Notes: generated by a model from the sequence alone, not told the origin. DNA of 64,000 nt from Bacteroidia bacterium (GCA_033391075.1 JAWPMV010000001.1:5518001-5582000), one strand, 5' to 3'. Shown: positions 26,084 through 36,829, counted from the first letter of the stretch. A program made the numbers and translations.

Positions 26084-28162
26084 TTATTTTATAATTACAA
26101 ATTTGCCTCGTTTCTTCTGATCTGTCTCTTTATCAACTACTACAAAGAGGTAGAGCCCTCTTGCAATGATCTGATTGTCTGCAGATAAAAGATCCCAGGC
26201 ATGTTCTCCTCCCGAGAATTCCGTTTCTTCAGGATTGGAATAGGTGTCATGCCAGCGCGTATCCGAACCATCATAGCTTTCGTCATGCTGAATTACATCT
26301 ATAAGGTCTCCGGACAAAGAGTAGATACGGATTTCAGATTTTGCGGGGAGGTTGGCGAATATGATCTTACGATCTTCCTCAAAAGTACTTGCACCTTCCC
26401 AATCTGCACGGGCATAATAAGGATTGGGATAAACGAAAGGATCGCCAAAAGCGAAATTGTCATTGGCTGGCTTTCCTGCAAACACTCGTTTCAGATTTGA
26501 TAGAGGCGCAGATTCCAAAGATTGGAGATTATTGATCTCATCTCCACTGTCATAGGCCGTAAGGGACACAACATGCTGCCAGCCATTCGCAATATTCTTA
26601 AAGGTATATTTATAGGTATACTGTACTGTGTCGCCCTCAAAGGTCTGGGGATCGTCCAGTCTTATGCCTTCAAATCCTGTATCAAATGAGATTTCATTTG
26701 CAGGGATATCCCATTCACCAGTCAAATTCAAGGCTTGTATGAGGTCCTGGGTATTCTGCACATCAAAACCAACAGCCGTTTTATATAGTCGATAGCCTTC
26801 AAAATCAAGTTCTTTGGATATCGGATCGACAGAGGCTTCCGAATTGTCAGACCAGTAAACATCTATTTCATTGTCCCGGGAAACTACACGGGTAAAGGGT
26901 CTATCAGGAGGAGTGGGCAGAATAAAGCGGGTAATCTTCCCATCACCATCTCTGTCTTCTCCAGGATCAAGGATACAATTTCCATTTGCATCCTCTCCAT
27001 CATAAGCTGTTTGTGCCCAACCCGCATTCTGAATCAGATTTGCTTTTTGTTCCGGTGTATCATCTGCCGCAGGTCTTCCATCGAATACGCGCTTTGCACA
27101 AACGATCGCAAAAGCAATCTCTATACTTTCACCAGGATTCAGGCGCGTATAAGGCCCAACTGAAATCAGGTTTGATCGGTTATTAGCACTTTTGATCTGA
27201 GTCGGGATATCCCCATTTGCCCAGCCATTCAGGAAATTTACTCCACTGGTCATTTTCCCATACTTCTGTAGGTCATTATTGGGGAAAAAGTAGAGCGGGT
27301 CAGCAGAATTACGGAATTGCCAGGTATTGAAATGGGTTTTGAAATTGGGATTGTTGATACAGAGTCCATTGAGTTCAGAACCCAAATACTTGGTTGCTAC
27401 ATAGCTATCAGTAAATCCAATATCTCCTATCGCATCAAACTCATATCCCATATTCAGAGAGTCTATAAATCCATTCCCCCCTTTATTAAAGAATGCGGTT
27501 CCTCCGGGAGGAGTAATATTTACATTCCTGATTACTCCATCCATCCAGTAACCGATGTAGACAGAATCTATGGTGCGATTGCTTACATTGGTGATATTGA
27601 AATTCAGGATAACAAAGAAATTGGCGAAGCTGAAATTCCAGTTCAATGCGGTAAAGTCAACCGTCACACCTAGAGGAGTAAGGTGATCTATAATTTCAAT
27701 ATTTCCTCCTCCGGTAAATACAGAAGTAGCTGTATCGGCGAAAGTGGAAACAAAATCCTGATGTGAAATAGCATTGGGAGTAAAGAAAGGACTATCGAAA
27801 AGCGTGGATCTTTCTCTTAGGGGACTTTTGGAAGAAAATTCAAATCCTCTTTTTCCAGTGGAAAAACCCGTCGCATCATCAATTGCGCCGGAACTTACCG
27901 CTACCTGTCCATTGACTATACCTCCTATCCAGAGGCCCCCATCAAATACATGCTCGATTCCAGAATTTGCGGGAAATTCGCAGGAGGGAAATCCTTCAAC
28001 ATTAAAGCTCCCACTAAAACTGTTGCCAATGATCCCAAGATTATTGATCGTGGTAGCAATATTGGCTGCAGAGGTAACTTTTTCCTCAAAAACATCAGGT
28101 TCCTGAGCAAAAAGTCGGAAGCTGAGCGCCATCAAAAAGCAAAGCAAGTACAAGTGTTTCAT
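26084..28162 (-). CDS. Large secreted protein with T9SS/FlgD-like C-terminus
   Basis: 692 residues from the ATG at 28162 (MKHLYLLCFLMALSFRLFAQ, a signal peptide); the open frame reaches 28237 but the extra residues precede the signal. The middle is beta-rich with an EF-hand-like segment (DANGNCILDPGEDRDGDGKI) that probably binds calcium. The C-terminus has YPNPYYARADWEG, IRIYSLSGDLIDVI and a final KKRGKFVIIK, matching a sorting or FlgD-like domain. Surface or secreted, role unknown. First gene of the operon leading to the 726-residue protein. Confidence 0.8.
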   Translation of the reverse strand: MKHLYLLCFLMALSFRLFAQEPDVFEEKVTSAANIATTINNLGIIGNSFSGSFNVEGFPSCEFPANSGIEHVFDGGLWIGGIVNGQVAVSSGAIDDATGFSTGKRGFEFSSKSPLRERSTLFDSPFFTPNAISHQDFVSTFADTATSVFTGGGNIEIIDHLTPLGVTVDFTALNWNFSFANFFVILNFNITNVSNRTIDSVYIGYWMDGVIRNVNITPPGGTAFFNKGGNGFIDSLNMGYEFDAIGDIGFTDSYVATKYLGSELNGLCINNPNFKTHFNTWQFRNSADPLYFFPNNDLQKYGKMTSGVNFLNGWANGDIPTQIKSANNRSNLISVGPYTRLNPGESIEIAFAIVCAKRVFDGRPAADDTPEQKANLIQNAGWAQTAYDGEDANGNCILDPGEDRDGDGKITRFILPTPPDRPFTRVVSRDNEIDVYWSDNSEASVDPISKELDFEGYRLYKTAVGFDVQNTQDLIQALNLTGEWDIPANEISFDTGFEGIRLDDPQTFEGDTVQYTYKYTFKNIANGWQHVVSLTAYDSGDEINNLQSLESAPLSNLKRVFAGKPANDNFAFGDPFVYPNPYYARADWEGASTFEEDRKIIFANLPAKSEIRIYSLSGDLIDVIQHDESYDGSDTRWHDTYSNPEETEFSGGEHAWDLLSADNQIIARGLYLFVVVDKETDQKKRGKFVIIK

Positions 28163-28359
28163 TCGGAGGGCTAAATTACGTAATTGGATTGGGAGGAATA
28201 TAACCTTAGCGTGAAATTCGAGTATTTTTTGACACAAATTCTCGCAAATTAAACAATTCTCCTTATGTGATGGGCAAATATTATTTAATGTTGGAACTTT
28301 AATACAGCTTATGCGTTATCTAATCTGAATAATGATTACCAGATTCAAGGCTTTTATCT

Positions 28360-28367
28360 TATTTTTG
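28360..28367 (+). promoter_or_regulatory. TATTTTTG promoter box
   Basis: Perfect match to TAnnTTTG, 35 bases before the bacilliredoxin ATG; predicted start near 28373. No TTTG at the -33 position, so moderate support only. Confidence 0.4.
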
Positions 28368-28402
28368 CCTTGTATTCAGAACCAGAAATAAATTATATAT
28401 AT

Positions 28403-28819
28403 ATGTACCCTCCAGAACTAACTGCCCCTATGGCAGCAGAACTAGAAAATGCGGGTTTCACTTCTTTGAAGTCAGTAGAAGAAGTTGATCAAGTACTGAA
28501 CAATCAGGAAGGAACTACTTTGCTGATGGTGAATTCTGTTTGCGGCTGTGCCGCAGGTAGCGCACGCCCAGGCGTTATTCATGCTTTGCAAAATGAAGCC
28601 AAGCCGGATAATGTAGTAACTGTATTTGCAGGAGTAGACTTTGATGCGACTAAAAGAGCGCGTGAATACTTGCTCCCTTATCCTCCTTCTTCTCCTGCAG
28701 TTGCTTTATTCAAAGATGGACAGCTTGTACATATGATCGAGCGTCATCATATTGAAGGAAGACCCGCTCCCCTGATCGCTGCGAATTTGCTTGCAGCTTT
28801 CGATGAGTACTGTAAATAA
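28403..28819 (+). CDS. BrxA/BrxB-family bacilliredoxin
   Basis: 138 residues from the ATG at 28403 (MYPPELTAPMAAELENAGFT), the usual start in this family; a TTG at 28370 is rejected. Thioredoxin-like fold with the active-site motif VNSVCGCAAGSARPG (C47-G-C49). Bacilliredoxins remove low-molecular-weight thiols from modified protein cysteines in Firmicutes. Bacteroidota homologs have the same CGC motif, though the thiol partner there is less clear. Cytoplasmic, monocistronic, followed by two hairpins. Confidence 0.93.
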   Translation: MYPPELTAPMAAELENAGFTSLKSVEEVDQVLNNQEGTTLLMVNSVCGCAAGSARPGVIHALQNEAKPDNVVTVFAGVDFDATKRAREYLLPYPPSSPAVALFKDGQLVHMIERHHIEGRPAPLIAANLLAAFDEYCK

Positions 28820-28824
28820 TCGTC

Positions 28825-28901
28825 AGCAGTAGATATTCTACTGCTAAACTATAACATTGGATGTCTTGTCCCTTCGGGCTCGGCATCCAATGTTGTTTTT
28901 T
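28825..28901 (+). terminator. Tandem hairpins ending the bacilliredoxin transcript
   Basis: First hairpin AGCAGTAGA-TAT-TCTACTGCT (28825-28845). The second, an intrinsic terminator, has arms AACATTGGATG (28853-28863) and CATCCAATGTT (28884-28894) followed by GTTTTTT. Confidence 0.8.
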
Positions 28902-28997
28902 GGATAAATCTCTATCGGAGTTTTTATCCAGCAAATTTTTTACAATTTTTAAGTACAGATTCATCTGTAATTAATAAAATCACTAACCATATTTTAA

Positions 28998-30506
<1,509 letters not shown>

Positions 30507-30529
30507 AGCTTCCTTTTTTTATGAAGGAG

Positions 30530-30562
30530 AATCCGGAGGGAATTATTTCCTCCGGATTTTTT
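30530..30562 (+). terminator. Intrinsic terminator of glpK
   Basis: Stem AATCCGGAGG / CCTCCGGATT with a nine-base loop, followed by a T run (to 30562). Confidence 0.88.
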
Positions 30563-30681
30563 ATTAAAAGAAGAAGGCAATAAAAAACACAAAGCATGAA
30601 AAAATCGCTCCTTTTGGTCCCTGCATTTTTTCTATGGAATACTGGGAGAAAATTACTCTATTAGGTAAAAGTAGAAGCTAT

Positions 30682-31338
30682 ATGCTAAAGACCTTCGCCA
30701 AACGATTACTAAAAGGAATCCTAATAGCGATCTGCATTCCGGTTCTGTATTTTCTGACGGCTTTGATCTGTTCGAACATAGAAGTGGGAGAGCATATGGA
30801 GACCAGCGACGCTTTTGTTTACCTCAATACCAATGGGGTCCACCTGGATCTTATTATACCTAAAGAATACCTGAGTTCAACATTATCGCAAGGCCTGAAA
30901 GGAGCTGGTTCTACCGCTTACTACTCTTTTGGATGGGGAGATAGAGATTTCTACCTGAATACACCGGAGTGGAAAGACCTAAAGTTTGGTACCGCCTTTT
31001 CCGCCATGTTTCTCAAAAGTCCCACCCTCATGCATGTGAGCCGTTACCGAAATAGCTACAGCGACTGGGCAAAAATCCATCTCAGCACAGAACAACTGGA
31101 TAAACTCAATACCTACATCCTGGAGAGTTTTGCACAAAAGGAATCCGGAGAAAAAATACTCCTGGAAGGAAAAGGCTATTCCTGGAATGATGATTTCTAT
31201 GAAGCCCGGGGAAATTACTCTTGCTTCAACACCTGCAATTCCTGGGTAAATGCGGCGCTAAAACAGAGTGGAAACAGGGCGTGTTTATGGACACCTTTTG
31301 ATTTTAGTCTCATGGAAATACATCAATCCAGAGATTGA
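30682..31338 (+). CDS. DUF2459 (TIGR02117) membrane-anchored protein
   Basis: 218 residues from the ATG at 30682 (MLKTFAKRLLKGILIAI); an ATG at 30634 would add 16 residues before the membrane helix. One N-terminal helix (about 10-30) anchors a periplasmic domain with the family blocks VYLNTNGVHLDLIIP, SFGWGDRDFYLNTPEW, and YSCFNTCNSWVNAALK. The Cys/Asn/Thr-rich last block and the invariant His suggest a papain-like peptidase site, but the family is uncharacterised. TIGR02117 was named from urease-linked members; no urease genes are nearby. Confidence 0.85.
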   Translation: MLKTFAKRLLKGILIAICIPVLYFLTALICSNIEVGEHMETSDAFVYLNTNGVHLDLIIPKEYLSSTLSQGLKGAGSTAYYSFGWGDRDFYLNTPEWKDLKFGTAFSAMFLKSPTLMHVSRYRNSYSDWAKIHLSTEQLDKLNTYILESFAQKESGEKILLEGKGYSWNDDFYEARGNYSCFNTCNSWVNAALKQSGNRACLWTPFDFSLMEIHQSRD

Positions 31339-31373
31339 AACCCTTCTGAAATTCTTTTCGTAAGGAAAAGTTC

Positions 31374-32117
31374 ATGCACATAACTTCATGCCTGCATAAG
31401 GGCGAATTTCATCCCATTTTTTGTGAAGATTTTTTATTTCATACTGAACTAAGTCCCGATCTTTATCTGGCAGCCGTCATGGATGGTTGTTCGATGGGGA
31501 AGGACAGTCAATTTGCTTCCCTCCTTTTCGCAAAAATCCTCAAAAAAGTATCCAAAGAAATAGGTTATCGTGAATTTGCTGGTGATATTCCGCCCTTTTC
31601 AAGCTGGGAATTAGCAGATTTGGGAAAGGAATTTTTACAAGAGATTTGGAAGAATCTGAAGGCTTTATCTCAAAGCCTTTACCTGGATACCCTCGAATTA
31701 CTTAGTACCCTCAATCTCGCGCTGCTAAATCGGAATCATTCAGAGGTCTGGCTTATCCTTATTGGAGATGGCTTTATTGCAGCAGATGACCAGATCATAG
31801 AAGTAGACCAAAACAATCGGCCCGATTATTTGGCTTATCACCTGAAAGAAGATTTTACACAGTGGTTTTCTCAACAAAAAGCCATCTATGAATTGACTGA
31901 TATCCAGCAACTCATCCTTGCAACAGATGGGGTAGATAGCTTTGAGAAATTGAATCCAGCCAAAGAAGAAGTTGCCTTTGAGCCTGCCTCCTTTTTTCTA
32001 CTTGAGCCTTCTTATGATAATCTTGCCCACCCTTTTGCCAAAAAGCTGGAGGTATTGAAAGAAGAACATGGACTAATCGCAACAGATGATATTGGACTCA
32101 TTCGGATAAAATGGTAA
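31374..32117 (+). CDS. PP2C-like Ser/Thr protein phosphatase
   Basis: 247 residues, short for the family, no signal. Key acidic motifs of PP2C are visible: FCEDFLFH near residue 18, LAAVMDGCSMGKDSQ (metal-binding Asp-Gly), LILATDGVDSFEK, and TDDIGLIRIKW at the C-terminus. Such enzymes remove phosphate from Ser/Thr with Mg or Mn. No Hanks-type kinase gene is close. It starts 36 bases after the DUF2459 gene and is probably cotranscribed. Confidence 0.8.
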   Translation: MHITSCLHKGEFHPIFCEDFLFHTELSPDLYLAAVMDGCSMGKDSQFASLLFAKILKKVSKEIGYREFAGDIPPFSSWELADLGKEFLQEIWKNLKALSQSLYLDTLELLSTLNLALLNRNHSEVWLILIGDGFIAADDQIIEVDQNNRPDYLAYHLKEDFTQWFSQQKAIYELTDIQQLILATDGVDSFEKLNPAKEEVAFEPASFFLLEPSYDNLAHPFAKKLEVLKEEHGLIATDDIGLIRIKW

Positions 32118-32456
32118 AGGAATATGCGCATAGATCCTCATATCTAATACTCATTTTCAGGAATCATACCAACATCCAAATATGGCATTTTCCTTTAGCC
32201 TAGTATATATAACGAAATCAAGAAATTTCCCACTATCCTTAATTATCAGGCAAAAAATGTGTAGCTTCATATAATCTTCCCAATTTATATGCGTATAACC
32301 TAAGGATACGCACAAAACAAAAGACATTAAGACCTAGCGATAAGAAGGACAGTCCTTAGGGACTAAGCCTGAGTTTTAGCCATTGTTCTTTGAGCAATGG
32401 CTTTTTTCATGCAGCTTAATTCTACTACCCTTCGTTATCTGTAAAAAGCCCGAAGC
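32118..32456 (+). other. 339-bp gene-free stretch with hairpins and a terminator
   Basis: No gene. It contains a 7-bp stem hairpin TGCGTAT-N9-ATACGCA (32290-32312), a small AGTCC-TTAG-GGACT hairpin near 32351-32364, and an intrinsic terminator at 32377-32408. The terminator is 260 bases after the upstream stop, so the stretch is either an unusually long structured 3' UTR or a separate small RNA. No TAnnTTTG promoter box was found in it. Confidence 0.5.
32377..32408 (+). terminator. Intrinsic terminator
   Basis: Stem AGCCATTG / CAATGGCT with a nine-base loop followed by TTTTT. Confidence 0.8.
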
Positions 32457-32993
32457 ATGAAATCATTTTTTATTCGCCTGAGTTTTTTATTGCTAATTCT
32501 ATCTCTCTTCTTTTCCTGCGAAACAGATCCCCTGGAAGAGATCACTGGCACTTTTAATACGAACTATAACGAAAGCCTTGAGAAATGGGAAAGTTTACGA
32601 TCGGCGGAAGGAAACTCCTATTTTTATATTGCCCGACAGCCATTTGGTTTTAACTTTTTCACCTCTACAAAAATCACGGTTAGAGAGGGAGAAGTAGTCG
32701 AAAGATCTTGCAACTTTTTTTCGATTAACGAGCAAGATCAAATGGTACTTGATAGTTCATATCTTGAAACAGGAGCTGAGCTCGGCACGAATCCTCAGGG
32801 ATCAGCAATAAGGAATATGGATGAAATATATAATACCTGCGCTGAGACCTATCTCTTTGCAGATCCTAATCGCTATGAAATTGTTTTCGAAACTTTTGAA
32901 AATGGCATTTTGAAAGAATGTGGCTTTACGTACACCCAATGTCGGAATGAGTGTTTTCAGGGAGTCATGCTGACAGAATTTGAGTGGTTGTAA
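32457..32993 (+). CDS. Lipoprotein, DUF6174-like
   Basis: 178 residues. Lipoprotein signal (LLLILSLFFSC, then ETDPLEE). The mature part begins with a helix containing LEKWESLRSAEG, then YFYIARQPFGFNFFTSTKITVREGEV in short strands and a Cys-rich end (GFTYTQCRNECFQGVML). The pattern W-Y-F followed by V-x-V-x-x-G-x-V resembles DUF6174 proteins. Function unknown. It has its own transcription unit after the upstream terminator. Confidence 0.55.
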   Translation: MKSFFIRLSFLLLILSLFFSCETDPLEEITGTFNTNYNESLEKWESLRSAEGNSYFYIARQPFGFNFFTSTKITVREGEVVERSCNFFSINEQDQMVLDSSYLETGAELGTNPQGSAIRNMDEIYNTCAETYLFADPNRYEIVFETFENGILKECGFTYTQCRNECFQGVMLTEFEWL

Positions 32994-33047
32994 AGCAAAT
33001 GCATCCATTTTGAAAGATTGAGCGTCTAAGGCTTTAAATACTACGCT

Positions 33048-33710
33048 ATGAAACCCTTAGACCCAAAAACCTACGTCAAACTTCTCAACGTCCTTTTATT
33101 TATTACTGGACTTACTTTTATCACCACCTGGCTTCCTTTTCTGAGAAGCATCATGGATGGCGCTTCTTATCAATGGGGAGCTGAATTCTTCGGGACCATG
33201 TATTCAGGCAAAGGGCTCTCCGGAGACTTTCCGTACGTCTGCATTAATTTCATCCTGGGAATGGCACTTCTGTATTCGATTTTTTGGATTAAAAATCGAA
33301 ATATTTTCTATGGCCTGGCTATTGTATGGTTTGGCAGCATGATCGGCAATGCCTTCTTTCATGTTGCCTCCGGAGAAGGGTATGAATTTCATGGAGATAC
33401 CCTGGGTATCCATGTCGATCTCGTTTATTTCATTATCCCTTTTCTCAGTATAATGGGAATTTTTGTGGGGTATATGATCTTACAGGATCGAAAACAGCAA
33501 CTCCATTTTCAGTGGGGAAAGAAAAACAGGATGTGGGGTCTGATTCTCGCGGGATTGGTTCCCATTCAGGCCATTTTACTGGCTACGGGTGAAGCCCATG
33601 GAACAACAGATCAAATCGGAGTGATACTTGCCATCGCACAGATCTTTCTCCTGAATCGAGTATTCAAAGGATATGAGGAAGAGAATGCCATGAAAGCAGA
33701 ATTTGCCTAA
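33048..33710 (+). CDS. Polytopic membrane protein of unknown function
   Basis: 220 residues with six predicted membrane helices (about 10-30, 60-79, 84-103, 124-145, 163-181 and 190-206). Histidines lie near the membrane surface (NAFFHVASGEGYEFHGD, GEAHGTTDQ), suggesting a metal or heme role, but no family is recognised. It ends at a shared convergent terminator with the amylase gene. Confidence 0.65.
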   Translation: MKPLDPKTYVKLLNVLLFITGLTFITTWLPFLRSIMDGASYQWGAEFFGTMYSGKGLSGDFPYVCINFILGMALLYSIFWIKNRNIFYGLAIVWFGSMIGNAFFHVASGEGYEFHGDTLGIHVDLVYFIIPFLSIMGIFVGYMILQDRKQQLHFQWGKKNRMWGLILAGLVPIQAILLATGEAHGTTDQIGVILAIAQIFLLNRVFKGYEEENAMKAEFA

Positions 33711-33722
33711 GCTTAAAAACAG

Positions 33723-33752
33723 AAAAGCCCTGCAGAAATCTGCAGGGCTTTT
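33723..33752. terminator. Bidirectional terminator between convergent genes
   Basis: Perfect 14-bp stem AAAAGCCCTGCAGA / TCTGCAGGGCTTTT with an AA loop. The flanking A and T tracts make it work on both strands, for the membrane protein (plus) and the amylase (minus). Confidence 0.9.
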
Positions 33753-33765
33753 CCAATAGTTTATC

Positions 33766-35451
33766 TTATTTCGATATTCCAAGCAATACCATATCAAAAG
33801 GAGTATCTAGTTCTACTTTCCCTTCACTAACTTTTACCCTTTCCCCTGAATAATAGTCTTTCAATTCAGTGCCATCCTCAAACAGATCGAAGGTAGAGAT
33901 ACTTTTCGCTCCGGCTTCCTGATCCATAGCTACCAGCACTTGGTCTCCATTATTTGCCAGGCTTCTTTTGAAGATATAGGGACTGGCTTGCAATTGCTCA
34001 TGTTTACCTGCTCCGACTGCTCTGTGATCATGGCGAAACTGCCCAAGTTTTTGCCAGTGAGCCAGAAGTTTTTGTGTTTCTTCATCCTTTTCCAGATCTC
34101 CCCAATTCATATAGGAACGGAGTTTTGCATCTCCTTCTGCACCTGCAGCATTGAGATCGCGCCCACTTTCGTCCCCATAATAAATCTGAACGGCTCCAGG
34201 ACTCAACAACAATTTGGTTCCGGCTTCATAAGTTCTTTTTCTTTCCTGATCAAAAGGAGCTCCATCATCATGGGAACTTAGGTAATTGAGCAAACTTACG
34301 CCATCCAGGGGTCCACCATTAAGAGATTTGTCGTATTTGGAGAAAATTTCTTCTAATGATTTATTCGCATCATTTTTAAAGGAAAAATTGATGAGGGCAT
34401 CGAAACCAGATTCATAGAAATCCACCTTTTGGTCTCCATAATCAAAGTCTCTTCCGCCTTCCATAAAGTAATTATAGACTTCACCCATCATGTAGAAATC
34501 CTGGTCTTCCAGTTTGAGATCTCCTTGTTCAGCTTTCCATTCAGCAAAAGCCATTTCACACTCCTTTTTCAATTCATCCCAAATGCCAGCCTCTGTATGC
34601 TTGGCGGTGTCTATCCGAAATCCATCGATACCATATTTTCTCACCCAATCTCTGATCCATTTAATCAGGTAATATCGGGGAGCTCTGGGGAATGAGGTTC
34701 TTGTAAAGAAAGCATCCAGTTTGGCTTCTTCTGCTTCCAGTCTTCCTTCTGACTCCCATTTCGCTTTCAAAACGGGAGGAAGCTCTACGGCCTCATCAGA
34801 TTCGGTGAGGATATCTGGCAAATTATCAACCAGGGTACATTCAACCGTAGTTTCATAACTGGTATAGGTACAGGTCGGATCTTCGCGAGTCCATTCTGCA
34901 GGCCATCCCGGATCTGTATCGGTAACTGGTCCGATATGGTTCATCACGATATCCATCAATACCCGGATGCCATGCGCATGAGCCGTTTCGATCATTTCCT
35001 TAAACTCTGCTTCTGTCCCAAAATTGGGATCCAGCATGGTCCAGTCTCTTGCCCAGTAGCCATGAAAGGCGTAGGTTTTTCCGGTACCTTCATCTGTATA
35101 TCCTCTGACCTGATCGATTACCGGAGTCATCCAGATTGCGTCTACGCCCAGATCTGTAAAGTATCCAGCTTTGATTTTCTCGGTGATTCCCTTGAGGTCT
35201 CCCCCTTTGAAACCGCGCAAAACCGCTGCATCGTCTTTCCTTCCATAGGATTGATCATTGGAGGGATTACCATTGGAAAATCTGTCGGTCAGCAGGAAAT
35301 AGATACTTGCATTCTTCCAGAAAGGATCGACACCGCTTTGCTCCATGCTTTCAGATGGAGGCTCTTTAGCAGTCGTCTGGGTATCAGCCGGACTTTTGCA
35401 GGCTTCCATACTCAGGAAAAGAATCAGAAAAAGGGATATGTATCTGAACAT
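33766..35451 (-). CDS. GH13 alpha-amylase-family lipoprotein
   Basis: 561 residues. Lipoprotein signal (LILFLSMEAC, Cys at 18), so envelope-anchored. The GH13 barrel is complete: VLMDIVMNHIGP (about 164-175), nucleophile D281 in GFRIDTAKH, acid/base E324 in MMGEVYNY, and the transition-state Asp in LSSHDDGA (395-396). A C-terminal beta domain follows from about 480. It hydrolyses or transfers alpha-glucans such as maltodextrins. No susCD pair is adjacent, so it is not in a classical starch locus. Confidence 0.93.
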   Translation of the reverse strand: MFRYISLFLILFLSMEACKSPADTQTTAKEPPSESMEQSGVDPFWKNASIYFLLTDRFSNGNPSNDQSYGRKDDAAVLRGFKGGDLKGITEKIKAGYFTDLGVDAIWMTPVIDQVRGYTDEGTGKTYAFHGYWARDWTMLDPNFGTEAEFKEMIETAHAHGIRVLMDIVMNHIGPVTDTDPGWPAEWTREDPTCTYTSYETTVECTLVDNLPDILTESDEAVELPPVLKAKWESEGRLEAEEAKLDAFFTRTSFPRAPRYYLIKWIRDWVRKYGIDGFRIDTAKHTEAGIWDELKKECEMAFAEWKAEQGDLKLEDQDFYMMGEVYNYFMEGGRDFDYGDQKVDFYESGFDALINFSFKNDANKSLEEIFSKYDKSLNGGPLDGVSLLNYLSSHDDGAPFDQERKRTYEAGTKLLLSPGAVQIYYGDESGRDLNAAGAEGDAKLRSYMNWGDLEKDEETQKLLAHWQKLGQFRHDHRAVGAGKHEQLQASPYIFKRSLANNGDQVLVAMDQEAGAKSISTFDLFEDGTELKDYYSGERVKVSEGKVELDTPFDMVLLGISK

Positions 35452-35563
35452 GAGATTAGATTAGGTTGATGCGTAAAGAAAATTTCTTCCCGATTTAGAG
35501 GGAAAATGCTAGCAGTATCAAGCAAATCAATGGGAATTAGACCAAATATAAGAGATCGTGAAT

Positions 35564-36079
35564 TTATTCCGATCGAAAATTGCCAATAATTTCTAAAACG
35601 CCTTCTCTAAAGAAAGCGAAAATGATGGTCCAAACGATAATACTGGTACCTATATAGGTAATTATCCGACGAGGTTTTTCTTTAAAAGCTACTGAAATGG
35701 CAACACTAACCATAGGAGAAAGGACGGGAGCGAGTGCTGCTGTACCCAGAAGTCCATATTTTTTCCAGAATTTAATGGTACGTCTTATCCTTTTGAAATT
35801 GACAGCTTTATTTCGCCTAAAGGTCTTCTGAATCCAGGCTCGGATGGCTCCTCCGAAATAGGTATAAACCACTACACTGGACAAGGCACCTCCTCCAACA
35901 GAAGCCATGATATCCCAGAAAGTCAAATCGGCCTGAGGAATCGCAGCTAAAGCCGCCAGCGCAAATTTCACAAAAGCTAATCCAAACAATCCCATCAGCT
36001 TGGGTAACTTCTCGCTAATTCCCGCATCCAACAGTAAAATGTAAGCGAAGGTCTGGGTTCCTGTAAGTGTTGAAAGCAT
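35564..36079 (-). CDS. Small membrane protein of unknown function
   Basis: 171 residues from the ATG at 36079 (MLSTLTGTQTFAYILLLDAG); the open frame continues to 36157, but that part is octamer repeat D. Four hydrophobic segments (about 23-43, 52-72, 107-128 and 141-160) and a basic loop (RAWIQKTFRRNKAVNFKRIR). The hydrophobic pattern with a middle Pro (AALAPVLSPMVSVAIS) resembles small SNARE-associated/DedA-like or transporter-like proteins, without a clear match. Confidence 0.6.
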   Translation of the reverse strand: MLSTLTGTQTFAYILLLDAGISEKLPKLMGLFGLAFVKFALAALAAIPQADLTFWDIMASVGGGALSSVVVYTYFGGAIRAWIQKTFRRNKAVNFKRIRRTIKFWKKYGLLGTAALAPVLSPMVSVAISVAFKEKPRRIITYIGTSIIVWTIIFAFFREGVLEIIGNFRSE

Positions 36080-36092
36080 CTTTGTTTTTAAC

Positions 36093-36176
36093 GTGTTCTG
36101 GGGTTCTTGTGTTTTCGTGATCAGGCAAATTTTGAATTTACGAGAACCCTGGAACACTAGCGCACGAGAACACTTC
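36093..36176. repeat. Octamer inverted repeat, locus D (upp-membrane gene gap)
   Basis: Left arm GTGTTCTG GGGTTCTT GTGTTTTC GTGATCAG (36093-36124), 20-base loop, right arm AACCCTGG AACACTAG CGCACGAG AACACTTC (36145-36176). As the genes run on the minus strand, the GTGTT arm on that strand again follows the upstream stop (three bases after upp), and the AACAC arm precedes the downstream start by 13 bases. Confidence 0.8.
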
Positions 36177-36178
36177 TC

Positions 36179-36829
36179 TTATTTTTCTCCAAAAGCCAAA
36201 TCTCCTGCATCTCCCAGACCGGGAACGATATAGGATTTGGCGGTTAATTCTTTATCTACAGCTGCAATATAAATTCGAGCTTTGGGGATATGTCGCTGGA
36301 CATAAGCGATTCCTTCTTCACTTCCAACTACCCCTGCTATAAAAACTCTCTCCGGTGTCCCGGCTTCCAGCAGGCTTTTATAACTCAGGACAATACTTTG
36401 GCCGGTAGCTATCATAGGATCTATCAACACCAGGTCGCGGCCATCCAAAGCGGGCACAGCCATGTATTCTACCTTAACGACAAAATCATTTCCGGCAGTA
36501 TGTTGGCGAAAGGCTGAAATAAATCCATTGTCCGCTCTATCGAATAATTTCAGAAAGCCATCGTGGAGTGGCACCCCTGCCCGTAAAATAGAAACCAATA
36601 CAGGTTGTTGAGAGGGGAGATTCATATCCAATTGCCCCAAAGGCGTAGTAACTTCCTGACTCTCATAGCTCAATTCTTTGCTGATCTCATAGGCCAGAAT
36701 ACTTCCTGTGCGTTGCAGATTGGTACGAAAGCGCATGCGATCCAATTGAATCTCATGATCTCTCATTTCATACAAAATCTGATTCAGAACAGAATTGCCG
36801 GTACTCAGGATATTAACTTGTGCAGCCAT
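36179..36829 (-). CDS. upp: Uracil phosphoribosyltransferase
   Basis: 216 residues from the ATG at 36829 (MAAQVNILS); an ATG at 36838 is three codons upstream. It makes UMP from uracil and PRPP for pyrimidine salvage. The PRPP loop is VLIDPMIATGQSI and the uracil-binding C-terminal segment is SYIVPGLGDAGDLAFG. The start overlaps the end of the upstream acyltransferase-like gene by 25 bases, suggesting translational coupling. Confidence 0.95.
   Translation of the reverse strand: MAAQVNILSTGNSVLNQILYEMRDHEIQLDRMRFRTNLQRTGSILAYEISKELSYESQEVTTPLGQLDMNLPSQQPVLVSILRAGVPLHDGFLKLFDRADNGFISAFRQHTAGNDFVVKVEYMAVPALDGRDLVLIDPMIATGQSIVLSYKSLLEAGTPERVFIAGVVGSEEGIAYVQRHIPKARIYIAAVDKELTAKSYIVPGLGDAGDLAFGEK

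Noticed and set aside
30596-30664. 22-codon frame starting MKKSLLLVPAFFLW before the DUF2459 gene
   Set aside because: It resembles a signal peptide but stops at once; too short to support and overlaps the next gene's leader.
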